From an uncultured Microbacteriaceae bacterium (GTDB taxonomy: Bacteria > Actinomycetota > Actinomycetes > Actinomycetales > Microbacteriaceae): 64,000 nt of DNA. Shown one piece after another: positions 20,104 to 28,537 of this stretch. The stretch covers positions 39,910 to 103,909 of the forward strand of contig CAJAKC010000045.1 in assembly GCA_903940225.1 (NCBI GenBank). Reading direction: 5' to 3'. The stretch's first letter is position 1; each line of letters begins with the position of its first letter. The notes beneath the pieces were generated by a model. The model was not told where the DNA came from, ran no database searches, and saw nothing but the letters and a program-made list of their open reading frames with translations. A program made the translations under genes and the position numbers.

Positions 20104-20224
20104 CACGTTAGTTTCGCGACTAGGCGCGCGAGCGGCGACGAACGGCCACCACTGCAACACCCGCGATCAGCAGACCAAGACCTGCCCAGAGCGACGAGGT
20201 GTCTGCTCCGGTGGCCGCGAGGTC
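20076..20224. repeat. Near-identical 149-bp direct repeat, copy 1
   Basis: Covers the terminator and the last 35 codons of the first surface-protein gene. It matches 21351-21499 at all but two positions. Confidence 0.9.
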
Positions 20225-21229
20225 CTCAGCTTCAGTCTCGAGGACCTCATCTTCAGGAATCGGTCCCCAGTTGATGACGTTGGCTCCAGCAGGAAGGCCC
20301 GCGATAAGACGACCGCTGAACGAATCGAACTCGACTGCGTTTTCGGCAACAGCGGTGGAGGCGAGATTCTCGTCGCCGTCATTCACGTATTCACCTTCTC
20401 CGTCACCCTCATAACCGAGTTCAATAAGTGACGCGGGGTCCCACCCCGTAAAGTAAACGACATAAACCGTTTCGCCGGCGGCGACCGTGAAGGTGTCACT
20501 TTCGGTGCCGAAGTAGTCGCCGTCTGTCTCGACCAGATCGACGTTTACAAGACCACCGTCGTTGTTACCCCAGGCGAGTGAACCGGGTGCATCCTCGTCG
20601 GAGAAGTTGACGACCCAGTTGCTGTCGACGCTCTGCAAGTCCTCTGCGTTGCTATTAGCTTCGGGCGCAGGCACCGCGAGCACACCAGCGTCGAAGTTCT
20701 GGTAGGCCCAGATTTCCCCGTCGGAGCCCCAGTCAGTGTTGGAACGTACCTGAAAGTCGGTGATGTCAGAGGTCGAGGCATTGTGGATCTCAAGCGTGTA
20801 GCGAACGAGGTCGCCATCGGAACCGTAGATGCGGATTTCTCCACTTACTTCAAGGTCGGGAGTTGTCAGATCGGCCCAATTCTCGAGACACGTAATGACC
20901 ACGTCATCATCTTCCAACGCGATATCAATGTCGCTTGCAGTTTCCGTGCAATCGTATGCACTATCAACACCGGCGGTTGTGGACTCTAACTCCATTTCCA
21001 GCCCACCATCCCAGATGTCGGTATAGATGCCTTCGCTATATGGTTGCACGAAACCGAGAGCGGTCGTGCCCAAGTCAACGTCATCGATGGTGAAGTCGGT
21101 ATCCAGCTCCCAGGATGTGCCGAGTCCAAAATCAAAGCTGTTGTCGTCCCAGGGTGTAGCCGCCGCGGGCATTGCCGCGGTTAGTGCAATCGCCGAACCG
21201 GCGAGTAACGCAACTAGTTTCATTCTCAT
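20120..21229 (-). CDS. Acidic cell-wall protein with LAXTG sorting signal (paralog 1)
   Basis: 369 residues from ATG 21229, which has AAGGAG upstream; the frame extends further but without support. A signal peptide (KLVALLAGSAIALTAAMPAAA) leads into a very Asp/Glu/Asn-rich, probably beta-rich extracellular domain. The C-terminus is LAATG, a hydrophobic helix, then RRRSRA, which is a class E sortase (LAXTG) signal. So the protein is likely anchored to peptidoglycan. No catalytic motif is seen. It is a tandem paralog of the next gene. Confidence 0.75.
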   Translation of the reverse strand: MRMKLVALLAGSAIALTAAMPAAATPWDDNSFDFGLGTSWELDTDFTIDDVDLGTTALGFVQPYSEGIYTDIWDGGLEMELESTTAGVDSAYDCTETASDIDIALEDDDVVITCLENWADLTTPDLEVSGEIRIYGSDGDLVRYTLEIHNASTSDITDFQVRSNTDWGSDGEIWAYQNFDAGVLAVPAPEANSNAEDLQSVDSNWVVNFSDEDAPGSLAWGNNDGGLVNVDLVETDGDYFGTESDTFTVAAGETVYVVYFTGWDPASLIELGYEGDGEGEYVNDGDENLASTAVAENAVEFDSFSGRLIAGLPAGANVINWGPIPEDEVLETEAEDLAATGADTSSLWAGLGLLIAGVAVVAVRRRSRA

Positions 21230-21316
21230 TGAAGTTCTCCTTTTTCGAAGGGTTGTTTTACTAAATCTTATACTAAAACAGTAAAATAATGACGGCGAAT
21301 TGGACAAAAAGAAAAG

Positions 21317-21332
21317 GTTCGCTTGAGCGAAC
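21317..21332. promoter_or_regulatory. Perfect inverted repeat GTTCGCT-NN-AGCGAAC upstream of paralog 1
   Basis: Seven-bp arms with a 2-nt spacer, 87 bp before the gene start. On the minus strand it is followed by a T-rich run, so it could be an operator or a terminator. The same element precedes paralog 2. Confidence 0.55.
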
Positions 21333-21350
21333 ATTTGGCATAGAGGTGTG

Positions 21351-21378
21351 GAAGGGCCCCGGTTTCCCGAGGCCCTTC
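21351..21378 (-). terminator. Terminator of second surface-protein gene
   Basis: Same GAAGGGCC/GGCCCTTC hairpin as at 20076, placed 17 nt past the paralog 2 stop. Confidence 0.65.
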
Positions 21379-21499
21379 CACGTTGGTTTCGCGACTAGGC
21401 GCGCGAGCGGCGACGAACGGCCACCACTGTAACACCCGCGATCAGCAGACCAAGACCTGCCCAGAGCGACGAGGTGTCTGCTCCGGTGGCCGCGAGGTC
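21351..21499. repeat. Near-identical 149-bp direct repeat, copy 2
   Basis: Second copy of the 20076-20224 block; two mismatches by eye (in GTTAGTTT/GTTGGTTT and ACTGCAAC/ACTGTAAC). Confidence 0.9.
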
Positions 21500-22513
21500 T
21501 ACTTCTTCTTCGGTGTCCGCGAGGTCTTCTTCTTCGGCGATGATGGTCTCCCAGTTGCTGTTGTCGTTGTCGACGAGTCCACGTGCGAAACGCCCTTGGA
21601 CAACACCCTCACCGAATTCTGCAACGAGCGGGTCGACACTGTTATCTGCGATGTCGCTTTCCCCAGCGGTGGTGTAGTCGGAGGACGAAAGGAACCAGAT
21701 GAGCTCCTTGCTTTCCCCTGCAGCAACGTCGAAGTCGTAATCAAGAATCAATTCGTCGCCGTTGGTGATTACGGCGTTGTACTCGATGCTCGCGATCGCG
21801 ACCTCACCATTTCCGCCGACGAAAGCCGTCGCGATGGCGGTTCGATCGCCGTCATCTGCCGTATTGCCCGCATCGAACATGGTTCCATACCAGTCAGTGG
21901 TTTCCCAAACCTGGTCATTATCCGTCGTGGTTCCGTAGCCATAGTTGTCTTGGGTTTCGCCGTTGCTGAGCTCAACGTTTGTGTCGTTGATAGCGACAAT
22001 GTCGTGGTTCGTGAAGGTCCAGTGCCAGCGCATCAAGTCCATTTCGGCGTACATGCGCAGTTCGCCAACAACGTCGAGCCCGTTGTAAGTTCCCGTTAGC
22101 GTGAAGACTTTGTCGCCGTGTGAGTCGGCCTCGACGGTGGCCGAAGCATCGTCTAGGTCAAGGCCCCATCCGCTAGAGCAGAACGGGGCATCGATGAACG
22201 ATCCGGTGACGGACCCGTCTCCACCGATGTAGCGTTCGAAGTGTTCGATTCCGAGAGAAGAGTCGGAAACCTGGGTGTTGATGCATGTGTCGATGGTCAT
22301 TTCATCTGTCGGATCATCATCAACAGCATCGGAATCGGTTATATACGTGTCAGAATTCAAATCAGCCCACGCGCATCCTGAGCCTAGGTGGTAGAAATTC
22401 TCAAACGCGTTGTTGGCGTCGTTGTCCCACACTGTGGGGGCTGCCGCCGCGGGCATTGCTGCGGTCAGTGCAATCGCCGAACCGGCGAGTAGTGCGTAAA
22501 GTTTCGTTCGCAT
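21395..22513 (-). CDS. Acidic cell-wall protein with LAXTG sorting signal (paralog 2)
   Basis: 372 residues. Signal peptide near-identical to paralog 1, then a different acidic extracellular domain with several cysteines (GSGCAWAD, IDTCINT, APFCSSG). The C-terminal 33 residues match paralog 1 except for one Ala/Thr change: LAATG, hydrophobic helix, RRRSRA. ATG 22513 with AAGGAG upstream. The two proteins share ends but not middles, as expected for variable surface proteins kept alike at their export and sorting signals. No function known. Confidence 0.75.
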   Translation of the reverse strand: MRTKLYALLAGSAIALTAAMPAAAAPTVWDNDANNAFENFYHLGSGCAWADLNSDTYITDSDAVDDDPTDEMTIDTCINTQVSDSSLGIEHFERYIGGDGSVTGSFIDAPFCSSGWGLDLDDASATVEADSHGDKVFTLTGTYNGLDVVGELRMYAEMDLMRWHWTFTNHDIVAINDTNVELSNGETQDNYGYGTTTDNDQVWETTDWYGTMFDAGNTADDGDRTAIATAFVGGNGEVAIASIEYNAVITNGDELILDYDFDVAAGESKELIWFLSSSDYTTAGESDIADNSVDPLVAEFGEGVVQGRFARGLVDNDNSNWETIIAEEEDLADTEEEVDLAATGADTSSLWAGLGLLIAGVTVVAVRRRSRA

Positions 22514-22597
22514 TGAAGTGCTCCTTTTTCGAGGGGGGTGATTTTATGAACACTACAACTAAAACGAATTAATAATCGGCCGTGAACTGGACAAAAA

Positions 22598-22621
22598 AAA
22601 TGTTCGCTAGAGCGAACATTT
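22598..22621. promoter_or_regulatory. Perfect 11-bp inverted repeat upstream of paralog 2
   Basis: Core GTTCGCT-AG-AGCGAAC extended by AAAT/ATTT to 11-bp arms. Read on the minus strand it is followed by eight T residues, the form of an intrinsic terminator, and could end aspS transcripts. The core is shared with 21317-21332. Confidence 0.6.
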
Positions 22622-22656
22622 GGTATATACTGTTAGTGACCTTTTCGAAGGGGGTC

Positions 22657-22691
22657 AACTGAGTCGGTAGCCCAAGGCTATCGGCTCAGTT
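22657..22691. terminator. Long hairpin between paralog 2 and aspS
   Basis: AACTGAG and CTCAGTT close a stem of about 16 bp with a 3-nt loop (CAA). A TTCTTT run follows on the plus strand and none on the minus strand. It may end a short plus-strand RNA or help terminate aspS. Confidence 0.5.
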
Positions 22692-22706
22692 CTTTAACGC
22701 AAGCCT

Positions 22707-24047
22707 TTAGGGCAGCAAGCGGTTCGGGCCGCGGAACAGGTACGTCGTCTCGCGGATCGACGGCAGTCCCAGCAGCAACATGAGGAACCGGGCTAGGCCC
22801 ATTCCGAACCCGCCGTGCGGGGGAACGCCGTGGCGGAAGAAGTCGAGATAGAAGTCGAGTTCCTCGGGGTCCAACCCTTTGTCTTTCGCCTGGCCGATGA
22901 GAACGTCGACGCGGTGTTCGCGCTGTGCGCCGGTCGAGATTTCGGTTCCGTTGAACAGCAGGTCGTACGAGTTGGTCAACTCGGGGTTACCCTCGTGGCG
23001 CATGTGATAGAACGGGCGAATCCCCGTGAAGTAGTCGGTGACGAACACGAACTCGTGGCCAAACTCTTCCTTGACGTACGCCGACAGCTGACGCTCGCCC
23101 TCGGGATCCAGGTCGCCGTCGGCGCGGGGAACGGTGTATCCGCGACCCTTCAGAATCTCGTGCGCGTCGGCCAGTGAAATGCGCGGGAACGGCTGAGCCG
23201 GAACGGTGACCTCAACGCCGAAAGCCGTCTGAATTGCCTCCCCGTGCTTGTCCTTGACGGCGGTCAGACCGGCAACGATGACGGCTTCGTGCATCGCCAT
23301 GACGTCCTCGTGGGAATCGACCCACGAGATTTCGGCGTCGACCGAGGTGAACTCGGTCGCGTGACGCGAGGTGAACGACGGATCGGCGCGGAAGGCCGGA
23401 CCGATTTCGAAGATTGCACCGAAACCGGCTGGCTGCGCCATCTGCTTGAAGAACTGCGGGCTCTGCGCGAGGTACGCCTTCGTTTCGAAGTAGTCCATCT
23501 CGAATAGCTCGGCGCGCGATTCCGATGCACTGGCCATCAGCTTGGGCGTGTGCAGTTCGATGAACCCGTTGTCGACCCACCAGCACCGCATCGCGTGTTC
23601 GAACGTGGTCTGCACGCGGAAGATGAGGTTCGCCTCGGGCCGGCGAAGGTCGAGGAATCGCCAATCCATGCGCTTGTCGCTCGACGAGTCGTCGGCGATC
23701 GGCGGTTCTGGCTCTGCCGCGGCGATGACGGTCAACGACTGAATCTTGACCTCGAGTCCGCCCAGCTTGACGCGCTCGTCGTGCACCAGTTCGCCGGTCA
23801 CGGTGATGAACGTTCCCGCGTTGAGTGTTCCGATCAATTCGGTCAGGGCCATGCGCCCGGCCGAATCGGCGACCTCGGGGTCGATCTCGCGAACTGCCTT
23901 GGTGACCAACTGGACCGCCCCGGTTTCGTCGCGCAGAATGACGAACTGCACCGCCTTTTGATCGCGAACGGTGTCGACCCAACCGGCAACGACGACAGCG
24001 CCCTCGGGGAGGGCGGACAGGGAGGAGACAGTTGAGCGGGTGGTCAT
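22707..24047 (-). CDS. aspS: Aspartyl-tRNA synthetase, archaeal/eukaryal type
   Basis: 446 residues, much shorter than bacterial AspRS (about 590) because the GAD insertion domain is absent. The OB-fold (about 1-105) is followed by the class II core: motif 2 FRADPSFTSRHATEFT and motif 3 GGFGMGLARFLMLLLG. Enzymes of this type are often non-discriminating, charging tRNA-Asn with Asp for repair by GatCAB. TACGCT at 24059-24054 is 6 nt before ATG, so it is probably leaderless. Confidence 0.94.
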   Translation of the reverse strand: MTTRSTVSSLSALPEGAVVVAGWVDTVRDQKAVQFVILRDETGAVQLVTKAVREIDPEVADSAGRMALTELIGTLNAGTFITVTGELVHDERVKLGGLEVKIQSLTVIAAAEPEPPIADDSSSDKRMDWRFLDLRRPEANLIFRVQTTFEHAMRCWWVDNGFIELHTPKLMASASESRAELFEMDYFETKAYLAQSPQFFKQMAQPAGFGAIFEIGPAFRADPSFTSRHATEFTSVDAEISWVDSHEDVMAMHEAVIVAGLTAVKDKHGEAIQTAFGVEVTVPAQPFPRISLADAHEILKGRGYTVPRADGDLDPEGERQLSAYVKEEFGHEFVFVTDYFTGIRPFYHMRHEGNPELTNSYDLLFNGTEISTGAQREHRVDVLIGQAKDKGLDPEELDFYLDFFRHGVPPHGGFGMGLARFLMLLLGLPSIRETTYLFRGPNRLLP

Positions 24048-24102
24048 TGCTTAAGCGTATCGGGCGCGACTGCCCATAGTTTGCGCGGATACAATCGGGG
24101 TG

Positions 24103-24735
24103 ATGACTGCCGAGCGAGTTCACCTCGTACGCCACGGTGAGGTGTTCAACCCCGACGGCGTTCTGTACGAGCGTCTGCCGGGTTTTGGGTTGTCCGACTA
24201 CGGCCGCGAACTGGCACTCTCCGCGGTCACTGCGATTGATCACACCCGCGTGACGGGCTTGGTCGTCAGCCCGTTGCAACGCACCAAGGAATCCGTTGCA
24301 CCCTGGGAATCGGCAACGGGCTTGACTGCCGTCGAGGACGAACGCGTCATCGAGCCGTGGAACGAATTTCGCGGGTTGAATATGCACCACGGGCGAACCA
24401 TCGTGACCAGGCCGGATCTCTGGAAATTTCTGCGCAACCCGCTCCGACCGTCGTGGGGCGAACCGTATGTTGACATCGTCGATCGGATGCTGGCCTCGAT
24501 GTGGAACGCCGTCGAATCGGTCGACGGCGGGGATGTCGTCATCGTCACGCACCAATTGCCGATTTCGGTGGTTCACCTGAAACTTGCGGGCAAACAACTC
24601 GCGCACAACCCCGCTCGGCGACGCTGTGCACTGTCGTCGGTGACATCGTTCGACGTCCATCCGACGGGTTTTGTCGAAAGCAACTATTGGGCACCGCGCG
24701 ATGTGCAGTCGGCGACCGACGCCGGGGCCGTCTGA
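24103..24735 (+). CDS. Histidine phosphatase family protein
   Basis: Phosphoglycerate-mutase-like phosphatase of 210 residues. The phospho-His motif LVRHGEV is near the N-terminus, and the second active-site His is in VIVTHQLP. TACAAT at 24090-24095 fits a leaderless start at ATG 24103, with GTG 24100 as alternative. First gene of the cytochrome c maturation operon, with its stop overlapping the next ATG. This linkage recurs in actinobacteria. Substrate unknown. Confidence 0.87.
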   Translation: MTAERVHLVRHGEVFNPDGVLYERLPGFGLSDYGRELALSAVTAIDHTRVTGLVVSPLQRTKESVAPWESATGLTAVEDERVIEPWNEFRGLNMHHGRTIVTRPDLWKFLRNPLRPSWGEPYVDIVDRMLASMWNAVESVDGGDVVIVTHQLPISVVHLKLAGKQLAHNPARRRCALSSVTSFDVHPTGFVESNYWAPRDVQSATDAGAV

Positions 24736-25313
24736 TGCGGAAACTCGCAGCCCTTCTCGTCCTCGCGTCAACGCTCGCGGTTGGCGGTTGCGCGAACAAC
24801 GATTCGCTCGCCCAGCAGCTGGGGGCTGACGACAACTTCATTTCGGGAGACGGCGCACTCGTTGAAGTCGCGCCCGACAACCGCGAGAAGCCAATCGAGT
24901 TTGCCGCCGTTGCGAACGACGGGTCAACAGTTTCGACGGACGATCTGCGCGGTTCCGTTGTCGTCGTTAACTTTTGGTACGCGTCGTGCCCTCCGTGCCG
25001 GATTGAGGCTCCCGAACTGGCTGAGTACGCGCGCACGGAACCGGATGGTGTCCGTTTCCTGGGGGTAAATACGTATGACGGCGAAGCTGCCGCGAAATCG
25101 TTCGAAGAGACGTTTGACGTGCCGTACCCCAGCATTCTCGATGTATCGACGGGCGCGGTTCGACTGGCGTTCGCCGGCAGTCTGCCGCCCAACGCCGTTC
25201 CCGTCACCATCATTCTTGACCGCGAGGGTCGTGTGGCCGCCCGCATGTCGGGCTATTTCAGTGACATCAACATTCTGATTTCCATGGTGGACAAGGTCCG
25301 GGACGAGCAGTGA
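24735..25313 (+). CDS. TlpA/ResA-like thiol-disulfide lipoprotein
   Basis: 192 residues. Lipoprotein signal with lipobox ending at Cys19 (AVGGC), then a thioredoxin-like domain with active site CPPC at residues 85-88. It would reduce apocytochrome c heme-binding cysteines outside the membrane, taking electrons from CcdA encoded next. ATG 24735 overlaps the upstream stop (TGATG). Confidence 0.9.
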   Translation: MRKLAALLVLASTLAVGGCANNDSLAQQLGADDNFISGDGALVEVAPDNREKPIEFAAVANDGSTVSTDDLRGSVVVVNFWYASCPPCRIEAPELAEYARTEPDGVRFLGVNTYDGEAAAKSFEETFDVPYPSILDVSTGAVRLAFAGSLPPNAVPVTIILDREGRVAARMSGYFSDINILISMVDKVRDEQ

Positions 25314-26053
25314 CGACCGGCGAGATCATCTTGTCGGGCTCGTTGTTCGCCGCCCTGCCACTCGCTTTTGCCGCCGGGCTGCTCGCATTCCTATCGCCGT
25401 GCGTTTTGCCGCTAATTCCCGGGTATCTCGCGTACATCGGCGGATTCGGGCTTTCGGCGCAGCCGACCAGAGCCGACCGCGTTCGCGTATTCGTCGGCAT
25501 GCTGGGATTTGTCGCGGGATTCGGTGTTGTGTTTCTGTCACTCTCCGTCTTGTTCGGCGCGCTCGGTCTCGCGATTCTGCCCTGGCTCGACACCATCCTG
25601 CGCATCTCTGGCGTCGTCCTCATCCTCATGGGGATCGTATTCATGGGCGGAATCCCCGCACTGCAAAGAGATGTCACCGTCCGGTGGCGCACGCGCACCG
25701 GAATCTGGGGCGCACCTTTCCTTGGCATCGTTTTTGCGCTGGGGTGGATTCCCTGTGTCGGCCCGACTCTGGTTGCCGTTCAGGCACTCGCACTCGACAC
25801 CGGTGATCTTGGTCGCGCCGTCATGCTCGGGGTCGCTTACTGGCTCGGGCTCGCGCTGCCGTTCGTGCTCGTCGCCATCCTGCTGGGCCGAATCGTGCCG
25901 GCACTGAACTGGGCGAAACGGCACATCCGAGCCATCAACGTCACGGGTGGGGTCATCCTGATTGCCATCGGTGTGCTGATGGTCGCCGGCCTCTGGCGTG
26001 AATTCCTGTCGTGGATGGGGGTGATCGTCAGTGGCTTCACCCCCGCGCTCTAA
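25310..26053 (+). CDS. ccdA: Cytochrome c biogenesis protein CcdA
   Basis: Six-helix membrane protein of 247 residues that moves reducing power across the membrane to the TlpA-like partner. The conserved membrane Cys are in LSPCVLPLIPGY near residue 34 and GWIPCVGPT near residue 150. GTG start in a GTGA overlap with the upstream gene. Confidence 0.93.
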   Translation: MTTGEIILSGSLFAALPLAFAAGLLAFLSPCVLPLIPGYLAYIGGFGLSAQPTRADRVRVFVGMLGFVAGFGVVFLSLSVLFGALGLAILPWLDTILRISGVVLILMGIVFMGGIPALQRDVTVRWRTRTGIWGAPFLGIVFALGWIPCVGPTLVAVQALALDTGDLGRAVMLGVAYWLGLALPFVLVAILLGRIVPALNWAKRHIRAINVTGGVILIAIGVLMVAGLWREFLSWMGVIVSGFTPAL

Positions 26054-27665
26054 GGGGTATCAACCGAACGACCTGCACGAATCCCGTCAGGATTTCGATG
26101 ACGCCAACGCGCCGGTCAAGAACCGACTCGAACAGCCGGTTATCGGGCCGACACTTGGACCGTTCGAATTCCTGAGATGGACGTGGCGATTGCTCACGTC
26201 GATGCGCACCGCGATCATTCTCTTGGTGCTCGTCGCCGTCGCGGCCATTCCGGGGTCGATAGTTCCTCAGCGACTGGCCGACCCCAACGGTGTCGCCGTG
26301 ATTCGTGACGCGAACCCTGACCTGTATGCGTTTTACGAATCGGTTCAACTGTTCGACGTTTTCACGTCGGTGTGGTTCTCGGCAATCTATCTGTTGTTGT
26401 TCATCTCGCTCATCGGCTGCATCCTTCCGCGCACGCGCCATCACTGGAACGTTCTGCGTGCCGCGCCAGCCGACGCCCCGAAACAGTGGACGCGTCTGCC
26501 GATTCGCCAGGTCACGCCGTTCGGTGGTTCCGCCAGTGACGCACTCGATCGGGCGGCGGCGACCCTGCGCGCCGCGCGATACCGCGTGGTGCGCGACGGC
26601 GATTCCCTCAAGGCCGAGTTCGGTTACCTGCGCGAAACGGGCAATCTCGTCTTCCACATCGCTCTCGTCGGAATTCTGGTGACGCTGGGATTCGCGGGCG
26701 GTTTCAGTTGGCACGGTCAACGACTGCTGGTCGAAGGTCAAGCGTTCACGAACCAGCTCTCGTCGTTCGACACGTTCAACCCCGGCCGTTGGTTCGACGA
26801 AACCAACCTTGACCCGTACGCGGTGTCGCTGACTACGTTCACCCCGAAATACGTGCGTGACCCCGTCAAGGACGTCTGGATGCCGATCGATTTCACGGCC
26901 GACATCGTCGTGACCGAAGGCGGCGCAACCCGCACGGAGATTCTCAAGGTCAACGACCCCGTGCACATCGGGGATTCGAAAATGTACCTGTTGGGCAACG
27001 GATTCGCGCCCGTGATCACGGTACGCAACCCCGCGGGCGACGTCGTTTTCAGCCAGCCGGTACCGTTCCTCAGTCAAGACTCCAACCTCACCTCCGTCGG
27101 CGTTGTCAAAATCCCTGATGGCTTGTCCGAACAGGTCGGAATGCAGGGCTTCTTTTATCCCTCCGCCGTCGAACTTGATTCGGGTGCGCTGGCGTCAAAC
27201 AACCCTGAACCGACGAAACCGACGGTTACGTTCAATATCTATACGGGCAACCTGGGGCTGGATGACGGCACTAACGGCAACGTCTTCCAATTGCCCATCG
27301 ACAAACTGACCCAGATCGCCGGTCGACACACGGGGGACGAGGTCGTCCTCGAACCGGGTGAGGCCTTCGTGCTTCCGAGCGGACTCGGTTCCGTGGAGTT
27401 CACGAGCGTCTCTCGATTCATCGGTGTCGAGATTCGTCACGACGCCACCCAGTTCGGCGTTGGTCTCAGTGTCGCGTTCCTCGTTGCTGGCCTTCTCGCA
27501 TCCCTGGGAACTCGCCGCCGCCGCGTATGGGTGCGCGTCACGCCCAAAGGACTCGAGTGGGGTGCACAGGCGCGCGGTGATGACCCCGGACTTGAGGCAG
27601 CGGTGGGACGAATTCTCACGAAGTTTTCCCTCTCAGAAACCCCCGATAAAGTGACACGAACATGA
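26031..27665 (+). CDS. resB: Cytochrome c biogenesis protein ResB
   Basis: 544 residues, System II heme-handling component working with CcsB. A polar N-terminus precedes transmembrane segments near 60-80 and 118-140, another near 210-230, a large external domain, and a final segment near 480. GTG 26031 lies 23 nt inside ccdA; the frame has no better start. Followed directly by ccsB. Confidence 0.92.
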   Translation: MASPPRSKGYQPNDLHESRQDFDDANAPVKNRLEQPVIGPTLGPFEFLRWTWRLLTSMRTAIILLVLVAVAAIPGSIVPQRLADPNGVAVIRDANPDLYAFYESVQLFDVFTSVWFSAIYLLLFISLIGCILPRTRHHWNVLRAAPADAPKQWTRLPIRQVTPFGGSASDALDRAAATLRAARYRVVRDGDSLKAEFGYLRETGNLVFHIALVGILVTLGFAGGFSWHGQRLLVEGQAFTNQLSSFDTFNPGRWFDETNLDPYAVSLTTFTPKYVRDPVKDVWMPIDFTADIVVTEGGATRTEILKVNDPVHIGDSKMYLLGNGFAPVITVRNPAGDVVFSQPVPFLSQDSNLTSVGVVKIPDGLSEQVGMQGFFYPSAVELDSGALASNNPEPTKPTVTFNIYTGNLGLDDGTNGNVFQLPIDKLTQIAGRHTGDEVVLEPGEAFVLPSGLGSVEFTSVSRFIGVEIRHDATQFGVGLSVAFLVAGLLASLGTRRRRVWVRVTPKGLEWGAQARGDDPGLEAAVGRILTKFSLSETPDKVTRT

Positions 27666-28537
27666 TCGATTTCGAAGCAAACGCGCTCATCGCCACCTAT
27701 TCCGCGATGGCGGTGTACACGTTTGCATTCATCCTGTTCACCGTGGACCTTGCCGGCCGATCGGCCAGCGACGGTCAGTCGGCGCCAACCCGTTGGCTGC
27801 GCAGTGCGATGGCGGTGACGTGGCTGGGGTGGGCTCTTCACCTTTCCGCTACGGTCATGCGCGGCATCGCGGCCCACCGTGTCCCGTGGGCCAACATGTT
27901 CGAGTTCGGCCTGACCGCAACACTCGCACTCGTCGGTGTCTTTCTGGGCATCTCGCTTTTCCGCGATGTTCGATTCGTTGGCTCGTTCATCACTGGTTTC
28001 GCCATTCTTGCACTTGGCATTGTCGCCACGAATTTCTATGTCGCGGTCACGCCACTGCCGCCGGCGCTGCAGGATTACTGGCTCGTGATCCACGTCTTCG
28101 TCGCCGTGCTGGGAACCGGGTTTTTTGCGACCGGTGCGGCGCTCTCCGCCGCGCAACTGTTTCAGTCATCGCGCGAGGCGGGCAAACTGTCGACCCGGAA
28201 CTGGCGCTTTCTCAGCGCGTTCCCTCACTCGGACGTCCTCGAGGCCCTCGCTTACCGCCTGACCGTCATCGGATTCGTGTTCTGGACTTTCACGGTCATC
28301 GCCGGCGCAATCTGGGCCGAGCACGCCTGGGGTCGTTATTGGGGTTGGGACACCAAGGAAGTGTGGTCCTTCATCATTTGGGTGCTGTTCGCCGGGTACA
28401 TTCACGCTCGTGCGACCCGTGGCTGGCGCGGGAATCCCGCCGCGGTGCTCAGCCTGATTGGTTTTTCCGCGGTGATCTTCAACTTCACCATCGTCAACGT
28501 CTTCTTCAAGGGGTTACACGTTTACTCGGGGCTTTAG
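27662..28537 (+). CDS. ccsB: Cytochrome c synthase CcsB/CcsA family
   Basis: 291-residue polytopic membrane protein of the heme-handling family. The tryptophan-rich motif WGWDTKEVWSFIIW is near residue 225, with histidines nearby. ATGA overlap with resB. With ResB it attaches heme to apocytochrome c. Its stop overlaps menC tail-to-tail by 4 nt. Confidence 0.94.
   Translation: MIDFEANALIATYSAMAVYTFAFILFTVDLAGRSASDGQSAPTRWLRSAMAVTWLGWALHLSATVMRGIAAHRVPWANMFEFGLTATLALVGVFLGISLFRDVRFVGSFITGFAILALGIVATNFYVAVTPLPPALQDYWLVIHVFVAVLGTGFFATGAALSAAQLFQSSREAGKLSTRNWRFLSAFPHSDVLEALAYRLTVIGFVFWTFTVIAGAIWAEHAWGRYWGWDTKEVWSFIIWVLFAGYIHARATRGWRGNPAAVLSLIGFSAVIFNFTIVNVFFKGLHVYSGL

Noticed and set aside
20076..21499. 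The 149-bp repeats as ends of an insertion sequence
   Set aside because: They are direct, lie inside coding sequence (sorting signal plus terminator), and no transposase gene lies between them. Gene duplication explains them.
21317..22621. Palindromes as ClgR or LexA sites
   Set aside because: Spacing between the CGC and GCG parts is 4 nt, not 5 as for ClgR, and the arms do not match the actinobacterial SOS box.
23212..24771. 519-codon minus-strand frame across aspS and the histidine phosphatase gene
   Set aside because: It overlaps aspS in another frame and runs antisense to the phosphatase gene; both of those have clear motifs.
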